A stretch of 64,000 nt of DNA from Cacconaster sp045114175. Lineage in GTDB: Bacteria > Bacteroidota > Bacteroidia > Bacteroidales > UBA932. Under the pieces are notes generated by a model. The model did not search any database and had not been told where the DNA came from. It was given only the letters and a program-made list of their open reading frames with translations. The stretch is taken from assembly GCA_045114175.1 (NCBI GenBank), contig JBGUJZ010000029.1:1-64000 (forward strand), given 5' to 3'. This document shows, piece after piece, positions 50,701 to 58,314 of the stretch (position 1 is its first letter; each line of letters starts with the position of its first letter). Position numbers and translations under genes: made by a program.

Positions 50701-50740
50701 GCAGGAAAAGCGGAAGGAGATATCTCTGAAGGCGCTTCAT
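47717..50740 (-). CDS. Large periplasmic tetratricopeptide-repeat protein
   Basis: 1007 residues from ATG 50740; the longer in-frame extension to 50887 crosses the divergent promoters. Signal peptide MKRLQRYLLPLFLLLLAAAP. The protein is almost entirely helical TPR repeats with the W/L-G-Y-A-F-A-P pattern, for example YYFSGILSYDLKSYKAAAES, YNLAYCHFKAGKFADAQKRF and ALFELGRTYVQRGENEDASE. It probably scaffolds protein complexes in the periplasm, such as outer-membrane assembly or gliding-type machinery; YfiO-like assembly factors are shorter. It is first in the operon with the beta-barrel gene (four-base overlap), tpiA and the esterase. Confidence 0.8.
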   Translation of the reverse strand: MKRLQRYLLPLFLLLLAAAPLRAGEPDGAEFRERLESARMLYNSGAYAAAEQAFNELAVAIGDTYALRRSELEAYRVLCAIAMDRVNAEWMVKVFALNYPTAPELSMVRYALASRYFDRGEYEKAHEYFEDINKRYLYSDWRTEFEFKRSFCDMRTGHNDKAAKGYESIIKEPLSIYTYPSIYYLAYVRYMDKEFDAAFDLFRQAAGDSRFRVMSTYYCVESKFMRGDNAYVAEVGPTIIDEVGADLKPNLARIVAEALFALNRNEEASHYLEVYRNSGAKLSRKDYYFSGILSYDLKSYKAAAESFEKVVTAPDSLSQNAWYHLANCYLNQRNQIAAMTAFQSAATLDFDPVIQEDALFNYAKLSFDVNADISQFDQYMQRYPKSGRDDIINNYIAASYLRAKDYGSAVEALGKVSKKDSETMVNLQRASYLRAMQHIQAGAYRSAIPMLETSLANSKYDAALGNQASYWMAECFYRNGRFQDAANIYSQLLDRADFRRTQQGGLSLYNLAYCHFKAGKFADAQKRFAEYLETPESQLFDRDARIRLGDSYYMQNNYAAAAGAYESVYTKYSTSSDIYPAYQSAVAYGLTGNDAKKIAILRSVIRRHRNATLYPQALFELGRTYVQRGENEDASECFYTLLGMKTDSSFYAKSLLELAMINSNAGKFDKAIDYYKTVVSECPRTQEAQDAISGMESIYQTLNKPEVFLSWLDEIGMSNIKSDDEREQMLFASAEQLHQNGRHTSAMSALQSFLATYPDGPYTTKAWFLLAESLRATNRKEAATDAYLKVMKRGDNKEITEAANVAYAKISMELERYSRAAAAYSALIANTENDHLRQNARLGRMRAYFCSKKYDDAIKDGQMLLEDETLPEAAQRETRYTLAKSYRVKGDRMQAKPLLEALATDASDAYGAEANYLQVLDAYNAGDFVEVENRVYAFSDSGTSQLYWLAKSFIILGDAFAAREDIEQAEATWRSVLDGYTPTGDDDDVLDQVRDRIEKLIKQEVKG

Positions 50741-50761
50741 GGTCCGGAATAATCTAAAAAA

Positions 50762-50769
50762 CAAATATA
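50762..50769 (-). promoter_or_regulatory. -7 box of TPR protein operon
   Basis: TATATTTG on the minus strand, a full match to TAnnTTTG, 22 bases upstream of ATG 50740. No good -33 TTTG at 19-21 bases. Confidence 0.55.
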
Positions 50770-50783
50770 CGAAATTATTTTCG

Positions 50784-50791
50784 TAAATTTG
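50784..50791 (+). promoter_or_regulatory. -7 box of ftsE-nth
   Basis: TAAATTTG on the plus strand, a full match to TAnnTTTG, 20 bases upstream of the ftsE start. It is divergent from the box at 50762-50769, with 14 bases between them. Confidence 0.6.
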
Positions 50792-50810
50792 TGCATCAAA
50801 CCCGCCGCTT

Positions 50811-51509
50811 ATGGAAAATGCAAACGCCCCCCAGCCGATTATCGAATTCGAAGAGGTCGATATCTCCAATGGAGAACTGACTGTCATCGAATCGCTTTCC
50901 CTTACGGTTCAGGAGGGTGAGTTCCTCTATATCACCGGCAAAGTGGGCAGCGGCAAGACCTCGATCATCCGCTCGCTAATCGGTGAGAATCCCGTTACGG
51001 GCAAACGGGCGGAGGTGGCGGGATTCGACCTGCTGCACCTGCGCAAGCGGCAGATTCCCTACCTGCGCCGCGAGATCGGTATCGTCTTCCAGGATTTCCA
51101 GCTGCTGATGGACCGCAGCGTGGAGGAGAACCTCCGGTTCGTGCTGGAGGCCACCGGCTGGCGCAACAAGGCCGCCGTAGATGCCCGCATTGAGGAGGTG
51201 CTCCATGCCGTGGGGCTCACCAACAAGGCGCACAAAATGCCGCACCAGCTCTCGGGTGGCGAGCAGCAGCGCGTGGCTATTGCCCGAGCGCTCCTCAACC
51301 GCCCGCGCATCCTGCTGGCCGACGAACCCACCGGCAATCTGGATACCGACACCACCCACAGCATCATGGATCTGCTCTGGTCCATCAATGCCAAAGAGGG
51401 CACCGCAGTGCTGATGGTCACCCATAACCGCACCATTCTCAGCGAGTATCCCAGCAAGGTGCTGGTCTGCGAAGACACGGTCTGCCGCGAGATTTTCCAT
51501 GAAGAATAA
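50811..51509 (+). CDS. ftsE: Cell-division ABC transporter ATPase FtsE
   Basis: 232 residues, the usual length. ABC ATPase motifs: Walker A GKVGSGKTS, Q-loop IVFQDFQLLMDRSVEENL, signature LSGGEQQRVAIARALLNRP, Walker B ILLADEPTGNLD and switch His in VTHNR. The combination QDFQLL with DRSVEEN is typical of FtsE, which with FtsX controls septal peptidoglycan hydrolysis at the inner membrane. FtsX is not in this window. The gene overlaps nth by eleven bases. Confidence 0.88.
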   Translation: MENANAPQPIIEFEEVDISNGELTVIESLSLTVQEGEFLYITGKVGSGKTSIIRSLIGENPVTGKRAEVAGFDLLHLRKRQIPYLRREIGIVFQDFQLLMDRSVEENLRFVLEATGWRNKAAVDARIEEVLHAVGLTNKAHKMPHQLSGGEQQRVAIARALLNRPRILLADEPTGNLDTDTTHSIMDLLWSINAKEGTAVLMVTHNRTILSEYPSKVLVCEDTVCREIFHEE

Positions 51510-52131
51510 AAAGTACGCAGCCATCCTGGACTGGTTCAGCGAGAACCGGCCCATTGCGGAGAGCGAACTACGCTTTCGCAACCCCTATGAACTGCTGGTC
51601 TGCGTAATGCTCTCCGCCCAGTGCACCGACAAACGGATCAACCTGGTCACCCCTGCCCTCTTCGAGCGGTTTCCTTCGCCTGAATCGATGGCTGAGGCCT
51701 CTGTAGAGGAGATTTTGGGTTATATCAAATCGGTCTCCTACCCCAACAGCAAAGCCGCGCACCTCAAGGGGATGGCGGAGAAACTGGTGGCGGATTTCGG
51801 AGGCTGCGTGCCGGACGACCGGGAAGCGCTCCAGACCCTGCCTGGCGTGGGACGGAAGACCGCCAACGTGGTCACTTCGGTACTCTGGGATGCACCGGTC
51901 ATTGCCGTGGATACCCACGTCTTCCGTGTGGCACGGCGGCTCGGGCTTTCCAAGGGCAAGGATGTTCGCGCAGTGGAAGAAGATTTGACGGCGGGCATCC
52001 CGCCGGAGATCCGCCCCAAGGCGCACCACTGGTTGCTGCTGCACGGCCGCTACATCTGCACCGCCCAGCGGCCCAAATGCACAGAGTGTGGTCTCACACC
52101 CTGGTGCGAGACTTTCCGAAAGGAGAAATAA
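51499..52131 (+). CDS. nth: Endonuclease III (DNA glycosylase/AP lyase)
   Basis: 210 residues. Helix-hairpin-helix motif LQTLPGVGRKTANVV with catalytic Lys, and catalytic Asp in AVDTHVFRVARRLGL. A C-terminal [4Fe-4S] ligand set C-X6-C-X2-C-X5-C occurs at CTAQRPKCTECGLTPWC. The enzyme removes oxidised pyrimidines in base excision repair. Its start lies inside the ftsE 3' end (eleven-base overlap), so the two are probably co-transcribed. The fusion gene on the opposite strand ends five bases after its stop, with no clear terminator between them. Confidence 0.95.
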   Translation: MKNKKYAAILDWFSENRPIAESELRFRNPYELLVCVMLSAQCTDKRINLVTPALFERFPSPESMAEASVEEILGYIKSVSYPNSKAAHLKGMAEKLVADFGGCVPDDREALQTLPGVGRKTANVVTSVLWDAPVIAVDTHVFRVARRLGLSKGKDVRAVEEDLTAGIPPEIRPKAHHWLLLHGRYICTAQRPKCTECGLTPWCETFRKEK

Positions 52132-52136
52132 CGGAT

Positions 52137-53429
52137 TTACAGGGCTGCTTTCACCGCGCGCGCCTCATCGGTCAGATTCTGGAAGATGGGCAGGAACTGC
52201 TTGAGTTTCAGCTTGCCGTAGAGCACCTCCGGATGGAACTGGACGCAGAGGATCTTGTCGCCCTCCAGCGCCTCCACCACGCCGTCATCGGCCCGTGCCG
52301 TCACTTTGAGGCTGGAGGAGATCTTGACCGATGAATAATTATGGCTGGTGTTGACCGTCACCACCGTATCCTTGAGCAGTGCCGCCAACCGGGAATCCTT
52401 GTCAATGTGGATGGTGTGGAAATAGGTTTCCACGTTGAGACCCAGATTCTCTTTGGTGTCCGGATCAACTGTCTTGTGGGCGACCGTAGAATTCGGATAG
52501 GTATCCGTCACCAACAGGGTCGTGCCACCCAGCACTTTGTTGATGCTTTGATGCCCCTGGCAGATACCCAGCAGCGGTTTGCCGGCGGCAATGGCGGCCC
52601 GGATGACTTTGTAATCGTAGGTGCCGCGACTCGTGGTATCGCCCGAGAAAGAGCCGGGGATAATGATGGCATCCACCTCATCCACATACGCTTTTGCAAG
52701 CGCGTCGGTGGTGGTATACTGCGGAAAGACTTTGCACTTGGCGCCGGCGGCGGCCAGACACCTTATGTAATAGCCATGGGTGGTCTCACCCATTCCCGAG
52801 CGGGTAATGCCCACCGTGACATCCTTCACGACCGTCGGCGGCGTATCGGGATCCGTTCCGGGATCGGGCTCGGGCACGCCATCGCACCTGACCATCAGCA
52901 GCACGAGCGCAAGTAACGCCAGCGTCTGCTTTGCCTTGCGGGCGAATTCAAATAAAGCCTTCGGGAGATGGCAGTAGCCGGTCGGATTCTTGTCCAGGTA
53001 ATCCTGGTGGTAATCTTCTGCCCGATAGAAGTTTTGCAGGGGGAGCTTCTCCACGGCCAGCGGCGCATCGAGCTTCTGCTGCTCAGCGGCAAAAACCTCC
53101 TCTATCTGCGGCAGGTCGGCCGGATCGGTGTAATAGACGCCGGTGCGGTAGCGCGTGCCGGTATCCTCGCCCTGCTTGTTCAGGCTGGTCGGATCGATGG
53201 CCTTGAAAAAGAGCTCCAGCAGGAACTTCAGCGACACCTGGGCCGGATCGTAGGTCACGTGCACCGTCTCCGCATGGCCGGTGGTATCGGTATAGACCTG
53301 CTTGTAGGTCGGATTCTCCAGGTGGCCATTGGCAAAGCCGACTTCGGTGGAGACCACCCCCTGAATCTGCTTCAGGTAATGCTCTGCGCCCCAGAAGCAA
53401 CCGCCAGCCAGATAGATTTCGCGCGTCAT
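52137..53429 (-). CDS. msrA: In-frame fusion: methionine sulfoxide reductase A plus lipoprotein-type class I glutamine amidotransferase
   Basis: 430 residues. Residues 1-165 are a complete MsrA: catalytic Cys in GGCFWGAEHYL, then VGFANGHLENPTYKQVYTDT, GHAETVHVTYDP, RYRTGVYYTD and EDYHQDYLDKNPTGYC. Residues about 167-182 (KQTLALLALVLLMVRC) look like a lipoprotein signal peptide with its Cys, but no start codon precedes it; the MsrA frame runs straight in. Residues about 200-430 are a class I amidotransferase (peptidase C26) with nucleophile GICQGHQSI and VQFHPEV. As read, MsrA would be cytoplasmic and the amidotransferase periplasmic, joined by one membrane segment. It starts three bases after the C45-type gene. 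A sequencing or assembly error is possible. Confidence 0.85.
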   Translation of the reverse strand: MTREIYLAGGCFWGAEHYLKQIQGVVSTEVGFANGHLENPTYKQVYTDTTGHAETVHVTYDPAQVSLKFLLELFFKAIDPTSLNKQGEDTGTRYRTGVYYTDPADLPQIEEVFAAEQQKLDAPLAVEKLPLQNFYRAEDYHQDYLDKNPTGYCHLPKALFEFARKAKQTLALLALVLLMVRCDGVPEPDPGTDPDTPPTVVKDVTVGITRSGMGETTHGYYIRCLAAAGAKCKVFPQYTTTDALAKAYVDEVDAIIIPGSFSGDTTSRGTYDYKVIRAAIAAGKPLLGICQGHQSINKVLGGTTLLVTDTYPNSTVAHKTVDPDTKENLGLNVETYFHTIHIDKDSRLAALLKDTVVTVNTSHNYSSVKISSSLKVTARADDGVVEALEGDKILCVQFHPEVLYGKLKLKQFLPIFQNLTDEARAVKAAL

Positions 53430-53432
53430 AGA

Positions 53433-54566
53433 TTAGAGTTTGAAAGGAACCGTGGTATCGTAGTCGTACCAACTGCGCAGGGACAGCGTAAGATTCTGCT
53501 GGTCATAGACATTGCTAAACTGCGTGTCTTCCACCGTGCCGTCCTCCCAGATGAGGTCTTTCCAGTGGACCAGCGCCAGGCACTCCTGCGCCTGTTCAAA
53601 GGTCAGCGTGCCATTGTGCTCATTCAGGTATGCACCGGCCGTTTCGTAGCGCCACCAGCTGCGGCTGTGCGGGTTGCCGACGGCCGGATCGGGCGTGGTG
53701 GTGTAGTATTTGGGCGAAAGGAGATGGTTGGTCACGAGCATCGCGTTCTCCCCTTCCGGCTTGTTGACAATCATCGTCTTCCAGCCGTCTTCCTTATCAA
53801 ATTCAATGACAGCCACATCGCCGTAGGCATCGGCCACCATGTAGTGATAGCCCGAACCGACGGTCGCATCGTGGCAGACGTCGAGCATGGAGAGCAGGTC
53901 CAAGGCCTCGGACACCGTAGCGCAGCGATCCAGGAAGAGGCGCATAATGACAGTCGTGCCCACCTTGTGCAGGCCGCTCTCCTGCTGTGCAGCCTGATGC
54001 GGCAGGGCCATGATGGAGGTGCAGAGTCCCTTCTCGTTGATACCGTCCACCGGCGCATAGATGGCCGCCAGGCAGTTCACCTTTTTCAACAGTTTGGTGG
54101 GGAGCTTATCCAGTCCGTAGCCAAAGTGCGACATATCGCTGACCGAGATGGAGGCATACCCCTTCTTGGGATGGCAAATGGTCACCATGGACGGATTCTT
54201 GAAGTAGTCATAGTTGCGGCCGAACCAGTATCCGCCGCCCTCCGCTTTCGTGGCCTGGAAGCTGGTGCAGTTGAAAACCGTCACGTCCTGGCCTTCCTCT
54301 ATCACCTGCGCGCTCTTGAGCTTGATAGGCAGCCCTTTGCCTACGCGTTTCACCACGTAGTCGAGCAATTTGGCGTTGCTGTCAATGTCCTTGGAAATGA
54401 GGTCGTCCAGATCGTAGGATGCCTTGTATTGCATTTGATAGAGATAGGGGTTGTCCCCTACCTGCTTGACCGTGCAGAGCGTGCGGATCTCGCCACCCCA
54501 GATGCATGCCACAGCCACGCAAAGCGCCGCCAGCACGCCAACAATCCAAAGGAGAACTTTCTTCAT
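53433..54566 (-). CDS. C45-type Ntn hydrolase (acyl-transferase/choloylglycine hydrolase-like)
   Basis: 377 residues. An N-terminal hydrophobic segment (MKKVLLWIVGVLAALCVAVA) acts as signal or anchor. The nucleophile is probably Cys in VFNCTSFQA (about residue 100), the start of the mature Ntn fold after self-processing, followed by GRNYDYF. Further conserved-looking pieces are INEKGLCTSIMALPHQ and the GDVAVIEFD strand. The family includes acyl-CoA:6-aminopenicillanate acyltransferases and choloylglycine hydrolases, which cleave linear amide bonds. The substrate here is unknown. It is first in a two-gene operon with the MsrA fusion and starts just after a 9-base inverted repeat in its leader. 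Confidence 0.72.
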   Translation of the reverse strand: MKKVLLWIVGVLAALCVAVACIWGGEIRTLCTVKQVGDNPYLYQMQYKASYDLDDLISKDIDSNAKLLDYVVKRVGKGLPIKLKSAQVIEEGQDVTVFNCTSFQATKAEGGGYWFGRNYDYFKNPSMVTICHPKKGYASISVSDMSHFGYGLDKLPTKLLKKVNCLAAIYAPVDGINEKGLCTSIMALPHQAAQQESGLHKVGTTVIMRLFLDRCATVSEALDLLSMLDVCHDATVGSGYHYMVADAYGDVAVIEFDKEDGWKTMIVNKPEGENAMLVTNHLLSPKYYTTTPDPAVGNPHSRSWWRYETAGAYLNEHNGTLTFEQAQECLALVHWKDLIWEDGTVEDTQFSNVYDQQNLTLSLRSWYDYDTTVPFKL

Positions 54567-54567
54567 G

Positions 54568-54594
54568 GCACTGTTACTATTTGGTTAACAGTGC
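54568..54594 (-). promoter_or_regulatory. Leader inverted repeat before the C45-type hydrolase gene
   Basis: Perfect 9-base arms GCACTGTTA and TAACAGTGC with nine bases between them, ending one base from the ATG at 54566. It lies at the predicted transcription start. It could be an operator, or a hairpin hiding the ribosome site. Confidence 0.5.
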
Positions 54595-54601
54595 GAAGAT
54601 A
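54594..54601 (-). promoter_or_regulatory. -7 box of C45-type hydrolase operon
   Basis: TATCTTCG on the minus strand, one mismatch from TAnnTTTG, about 28 bases upstream of the start and directly adjoining the inverted repeat. Confidence 0.45.
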
Positions 54602-54628
54602 GAAATTATTTCCGAATGAGCCCAAAGC

Positions 54629-54663
54629 GTGGCAGGTGGTCCAAATGCTGGACCACCTGCTAC
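54629..54663. repeat. REP-like palindrome, copy 1
   Basis: Arms GTGGCAGGTGGTCCA and TGGACCACCTGCTAC (one mismatch over 15 pairs) around loop AATGC. The loop is the reverse complement of that in copy 3, so this copy is in the opposite orientation. It sits between the C45 promoter and the 3' end of the TonB receptor gene. Confidence 0.85.
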
Positions 54664-54668
54664 ACTAT

Positions 54669-57143
54669 TTATTTTCCGGCGCCGATTCCGCTTCCGCCAC
54701 CGGCGCGGGAAGCCTCTTCCAGTTCGCCGACGTTGCGGCGGCGGGTTGAGCTGGCTTTACCGAAACTCCAGGTAAGACCGACTGTCACCCTCTGCGAGAG
54801 GTATTTCTGCTGGAGAACGGAGACCACTTTTCCGGTATTGGTATCGAGAATGTCGATATTCTGCTGGCTGGTACGGAAGATGTCCTGGAGTCCTGCATTG
54901 AGCGAGAGCGCTCCGTCGAAGAAGGTCTTGCGGAAGGCAATGTCCGAGGAGAAATTGGGGTGGATTCTGAGATAGGTGTAAACCATCGGCGTCTGCCCGT
55001 AAGCGTCCCACTCAATCTTCCAGTCAGCAGGCAGCGAAAAGGCGAGCGAAGTTTGGAAGAATCCGGAGTAACTACTTTGACTATAGGCGGTTGCGTCAGA
55101 GATATTCTGCATCCATACACCGGTGATAGAAACTGTCCAGTCAAGCCAGGAGGTCACGGGGAGAGCCGTCATGTTGGCGGATAGCCCTGCCTGATAGGTG
55201 CGTCCGAAGTTGCCCCACTCAAGCCGCTGGTTGCCGCTGGCGTCGTATGTAGGAATCTGTGTGGTAACCTGAGTCGAATACTGTCCGTGGGCAGCGAGCG
55301 AAAAATGCTGTCCGAAGCCAGCCTGGAGCCCTACCGAATTGGTAAACTCCGGCAGCAAGTCAGGATTACCCACCGTACTGGTGTGCGCATCTACATACTC
55401 CTCTACCGGGTTGAGGCTCCAGTAGCCGGGACGGTGCACACGACGGGTAAGCGAAAAGGCATAGTTCTGCTTTTCGGTGGGCCGCCAACCCACGAAGATC
55501 GTCGGGAACCAGTTCAGGTAGTGGCGGTGCGTTTCGGTGCCTGCCGTAATCCAGTCACCAAAGGTCCAGGTATATTCGGCTCTCAAACCGGCCTTGACAC
55601 TCCACTTGGCACCCAGTTGACGGGCAAAGTTGAAGTAGGCTGCTCCGATATGCTCCAGATAGGTAAAGGAAGTCGTCATATCCATCGGCGAGAGACCTGT
55701 TTCAATGCGGCGCGTATCGTTGGCCGTTGAAGAGCGGGCCCACTTGGCGCCGGCTTCGAACATCGTAGAACCCCACAGAACGCGCTGGTAATCAGCCTTC
55801 GCTGAAAGGATGTTCAACACACCGTCTCCGACAATCTGTCTGCCCGATTCATCCCAATTGGTAGCGCCTGCCGTCTGGGTCCAGATGTCCTGCTTGTTGT
55901 CGGAGAATTGTCCGTTGCGATAGGCGTCAAGGTTCACGGTAAGTTCCGCACCGCGCGCCTCGTCGAAGATATGCGTATAGTTGAGGTTGGCCGAAATCTG
56001 TGTATAACGGGAAGCGTTGGTGATGGCAGACTCATCTTTCTGGAGTTCAGTCCCATCCAGCATCAGACGTGAAACGTTTTCGGGACGGCTGCTCTCGGTG
56101 CTCTCTGAATGCCAGGGGAGTCGGACAATGAATCCCAGTGTATTACGCTTGTCAACGAACCAGTCGTTACCCAGGGTGATACGGTTGCTGTAGTATCCGG
56201 TCTTATGGAAAGACTGCGAAAGCTGCTCCATCACTCCGGCCAGTGACTCGGTTTTTGTATCTACATCCAGATCCACATCCCAGCAATAGTCTCCATGGGA
56301 GAGATTCAGGAAGGTGTTGGTTTTATTTGTGCGCCAGGAGAGGTTTGCCCAGTCGTTGTCTTCCCAGGCGAAACGGTTGTGGGAACCAAAATACATTGCG
56401 CCGATCTCAGTGCCGATGCTACCGTGCAGACCCGAAAGCATATTGCGCTTTGTGCGGATGTTGATGATACCGCCCGAGCCCTCTGCATCATATTTGGAAG
56501 AGGGGTGTTCGATGAGTTCAATCTTGTCAATACTGCTACCCTCAGTTCCGCGCAGAAAAGCCTGCAGGGCCTTACCGTCCATGTGAGAGGGGCGGCCATC
56601 CATCCAGATAGCCACAGACTTTCCGTTCAGGGTGATATTGCCATCCTTGTCAATCACCACGCCCGGGGCTTTCTTGAGAATATCCAGGCCGTTGGACTGC
56701 TGTGCGATGGCGCTCTGGGCTACATTCATCACCACCTTGTCAATCTTGACCTCCATAATGGGCGCTTTGGCTGTAATGCGCGCGCTTTCAAGCATCTGGG
56801 CGTCCTCTTCCAGCGCGACGGGCTGAAGCTCTGTACGGGGTGCCTGCACGGTAATGGTGAGGCTGCGGTCGCTATAGCCGATCAGCGAAACGCTGAGGAT
56901 CCATTCTCCTTCGGGAGCGTTCAATTTGTAGCGGCCGTTTTCATCGGTGGATGTGCCGCCTATCAGCGTGCTGTCAGCCGCCATCAGGGCTACCGTAGCA
57001 AAGCCGAGCGGGGTGCCCGAAACTTCCGTGACAGTTCCCTCCACGGGAATTAGAGTCTGCCGTGCGGCGAAGGCCGGCGTATAAGCCGAAGCGGCCGTGA
57101 AAAGCGCAAGCGCTGTAATAAAATATAGGAGTCGAGTTTTCAT
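54669..57143 (-). CDS. TonB receptor-like outer-membrane protein (OMP_b-brl_3 type)
   Basis: 824 residues from ATG 57143; the frame open upstream to 57206 lacks a signal. Signal peptide TRLLYFITALALFTAASAYT. The carboxypeptidase-regulatory-like domain (about 30-110; VEGTVTEVSGTPLGFATVAL) precedes a plug-like part (about 120-230) with GLDILKKAPGVVIDKDGNIT and KIELIEHPSSKYDAEGSGGI. The barrel fills the rest, with a Ser/Arg-rich C-terminus. No SusD gene follows, so import of a glycan by a Sus mechanism is unlikely; peptide, siderophore or signalling roles are possible. It is monocistronic, with REP copy 1 six bases beyond its stop. Confidence 0.85.
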   Translation of the reverse strand: MKTRLLYFITALALFTAASAYTPAFAARQTLIPVEGTVTEVSGTPLGFATVALMAADSTLIGGTSTDENGRYKLNAPEGEWILSVSLIGYSDRSLTITVQAPRTELQPVALEEDAQMLESARITAKAPIMEVKIDKVVMNVAQSAIAQQSNGLDILKKAPGVVIDKDGNITLNGKSVAIWMDGRPSHMDGKALQAFLRGTEGSSIDKIELIEHPSSKYDAEGSGGIINIRTKRNMLSGLHGSIGTEIGAMYFGSHNRFAWEDNDWANLSWRTNKTNTFLNLSHGDYCWDVDLDVDTKTESLAGVMEQLSQSFHKTGYYSNRITLGNDWFVDKRNTLGFIVRLPWHSESTESSRPENVSRLMLDGTELQKDESAITNASRYTQISANLNYTHIFDEARGAELTVNLDAYRNGQFSDNKQDIWTQTAGATNWDESGRQIVGDGVLNILSAKADYQRVLWGSTMFEAGAKWARSSTANDTRRIETGLSPMDMTTSFTYLEHIGAAYFNFARQLGAKWSVKAGLRAEYTWTFGDWITAGTETHRHYLNWFPTIFVGWRPTEKQNYAFSLTRRVHRPGYWSLNPVEEYVDAHTSTVGNPDLLPEFTNSVGLQAGFGQHFSLAAHGQYSTQVTTQIPTYDASGNQRLEWGNFGRTYQAGLSANMTALPVTSWLDWTVSITGVWMQNISDATAYSQSSYSGFFQTSLAFSLPADWKIEWDAYGQTPMVYTYLRIHPNFSSDIAFRKTFFDGALSLNAGLQDIFRTSQQNIDILDTNTGKVVSVLQQKYLSQRVTVGLTWSFGKASSTRRRNVGELEEASRAGGGSGIGAGK

Positions 57144-57213
57144 CTTAAAATGTTTTGCGTCCGTTAGACTGATAGCGGCTGCAAAAGGTTGCAAAGATTC
57201 GGCCAAGTTTTGC

Positions 57214-57221
57214 TAAATTCG
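57214..57221 (+). promoter_or_regulatory. Possible -7 box of phosphodiester glycosidase gene
   Basis: TAAATTCG, one mismatch from TAnnTTTG, 25 bases upstream of the TTG start at 57247. Confidence 0.35.
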
Positions 57222-57246
57222 CACAGTTAACCTCACGGAACCGCCC

Positions 57247-58311
57247 TTGAAGATTCGGAAACTGCTCATATTGACGGTCTTTCTCTCCCTGCTGACAAGT
57301 TGCGGCGGGGGTGGAGGCGGCATTGAGCCGGAAGCGCCGCCTTCGGGTGGCACCAATCCCTGGGATGCCAACCGCGGCAAGGTGGTCACCCCTTCCGGCG
57401 ACGGATGGACCTCCAAGACCATCGACGAGGGCGTGGTCTATTACGCCTATTCCGGGACGGATGCCGCCACGGGCCTGAAGGAAGAGGTTTTTGCCGTGGA
57501 CCTGGATCTGTCCCGACCGCAGTATCGGGTGAAACTGCTTTATACGGCACCCCGTGTAACCGTGTCCGAGGCCTTCAAGCGGGATGCCAATACCGTTGCG
57601 GCGATGAACGCCAACTACGAGGTCAGCTCCATCTTCGTCCAGACAGAGGGCATCACCCGCTACCAGATCCCGAAAAATGTAATCGGCAACACGGATGTGC
57701 CCAACTGGAAGAGCGAGGCGGCTTTCACCTCCGACGGCGGGCGGAACCTTTCCATCTTCTTCGCCGGTTCACCCCAGCGCAACGGAAAACTTCCTGACAG
57801 CAAAGGGAAAACATATGACGAGGTCATTTCCCTCCAGCGGAACTATTATGCAAGTATCGCCGCAAGTTGTCCGCACCTGATTTCGAGTGCTCCGATGCTG
57901 ATTGACGATTTCGAGCCCGTGGGGGAATCTTTCTGCGATTATACCTTGACCGATGCGCAGGCAAATGCCCTGAACGGGGAAGATCCGAACCGGCATCAGC
58001 GTGCGCTGCACCCCCGAACCGCCATCGCCCTGACGGAGAACAACCACTTCATCATGCTGGTGGTCGACGGCCGTACCAATTACAGCTCTGGAATGTCGGC
58101 GCGTGACCTCACCCGTTTTCTGGTCAAGTATTTCAACCCGCAGTACGCCCTCAATATGGACGGCGGCGGCTCCTCTACGCTGTGCGTCAAAGGGGAAGGC
58201 GATCCCGATACGCATGTGGTCAACTATCCCTGCGACAATATCCCCGACAAGAACAGCCACGACCACTCCCACGAGCGCGCCCGGGATGTCCATTTCGTAA
58301 TCTTGAAATAG
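57247..58311 (+). CDS. Phosphodiester glycosidase (NAGPA-domain) lipoprotein
   Basis: 354 residues with a TTG start at 57247; no in-frame ATG is available before the signal peptide. The lipoprotein signal is IRKLLILTVFLSLLTSC, followed by a Gly-rich linker. The domain (about 75-350) has the NAGPA pattern: EEVFAVDLDLSRPQYRVKLL, AAMNANYEVSS, a central HPRTAIALTENNHFIMLVVD and ALNMDGGGSSTLCVKG. NAGPA proteins cleave phosphodiester-linked sugars such as GlcNAc-1-phosphate. It is anchored outside the cytoplasm. The gene converges with the transposase gene, three bases apart. Confidence 0.85.
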   Translation: MKIRKLLILTVFLSLLTSCGGGGGGIEPEAPPSGGTNPWDANRGKVVTPSGDGWTSKTIDEGVVYYAYSGTDAATGLKEEVFAVDLDLSRPQYRVKLLYTAPRVTVSEAFKRDANTVAAMNANYEVSSIFVQTEGITRYQIPKNVIGNTDVPNWKSEAAFTSDGGRNLSIFFAGSPQRNGKLPDSKGKTYDEVISLQRNYYASIAASCPHLISSAPMLIDDFEPVGESFCDYTLTDAQANALNGEDPNRHQRALHPRTAIALTENNHFIMLVVDGRTNYSSGMSARDLTRFLVKYFNPQYALNMDGGGSSTLCVKGEGDPDTHVVNYPCDNIPDKNSHDHSHERARDVHFVILK

Positions 58312-58314
58312 GGG

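Noticed and set aside
49196..50752. 518-residue open frame opposite the TPR gene
   Set aside because: Antisense to a clear TPR protein; no features of its own.
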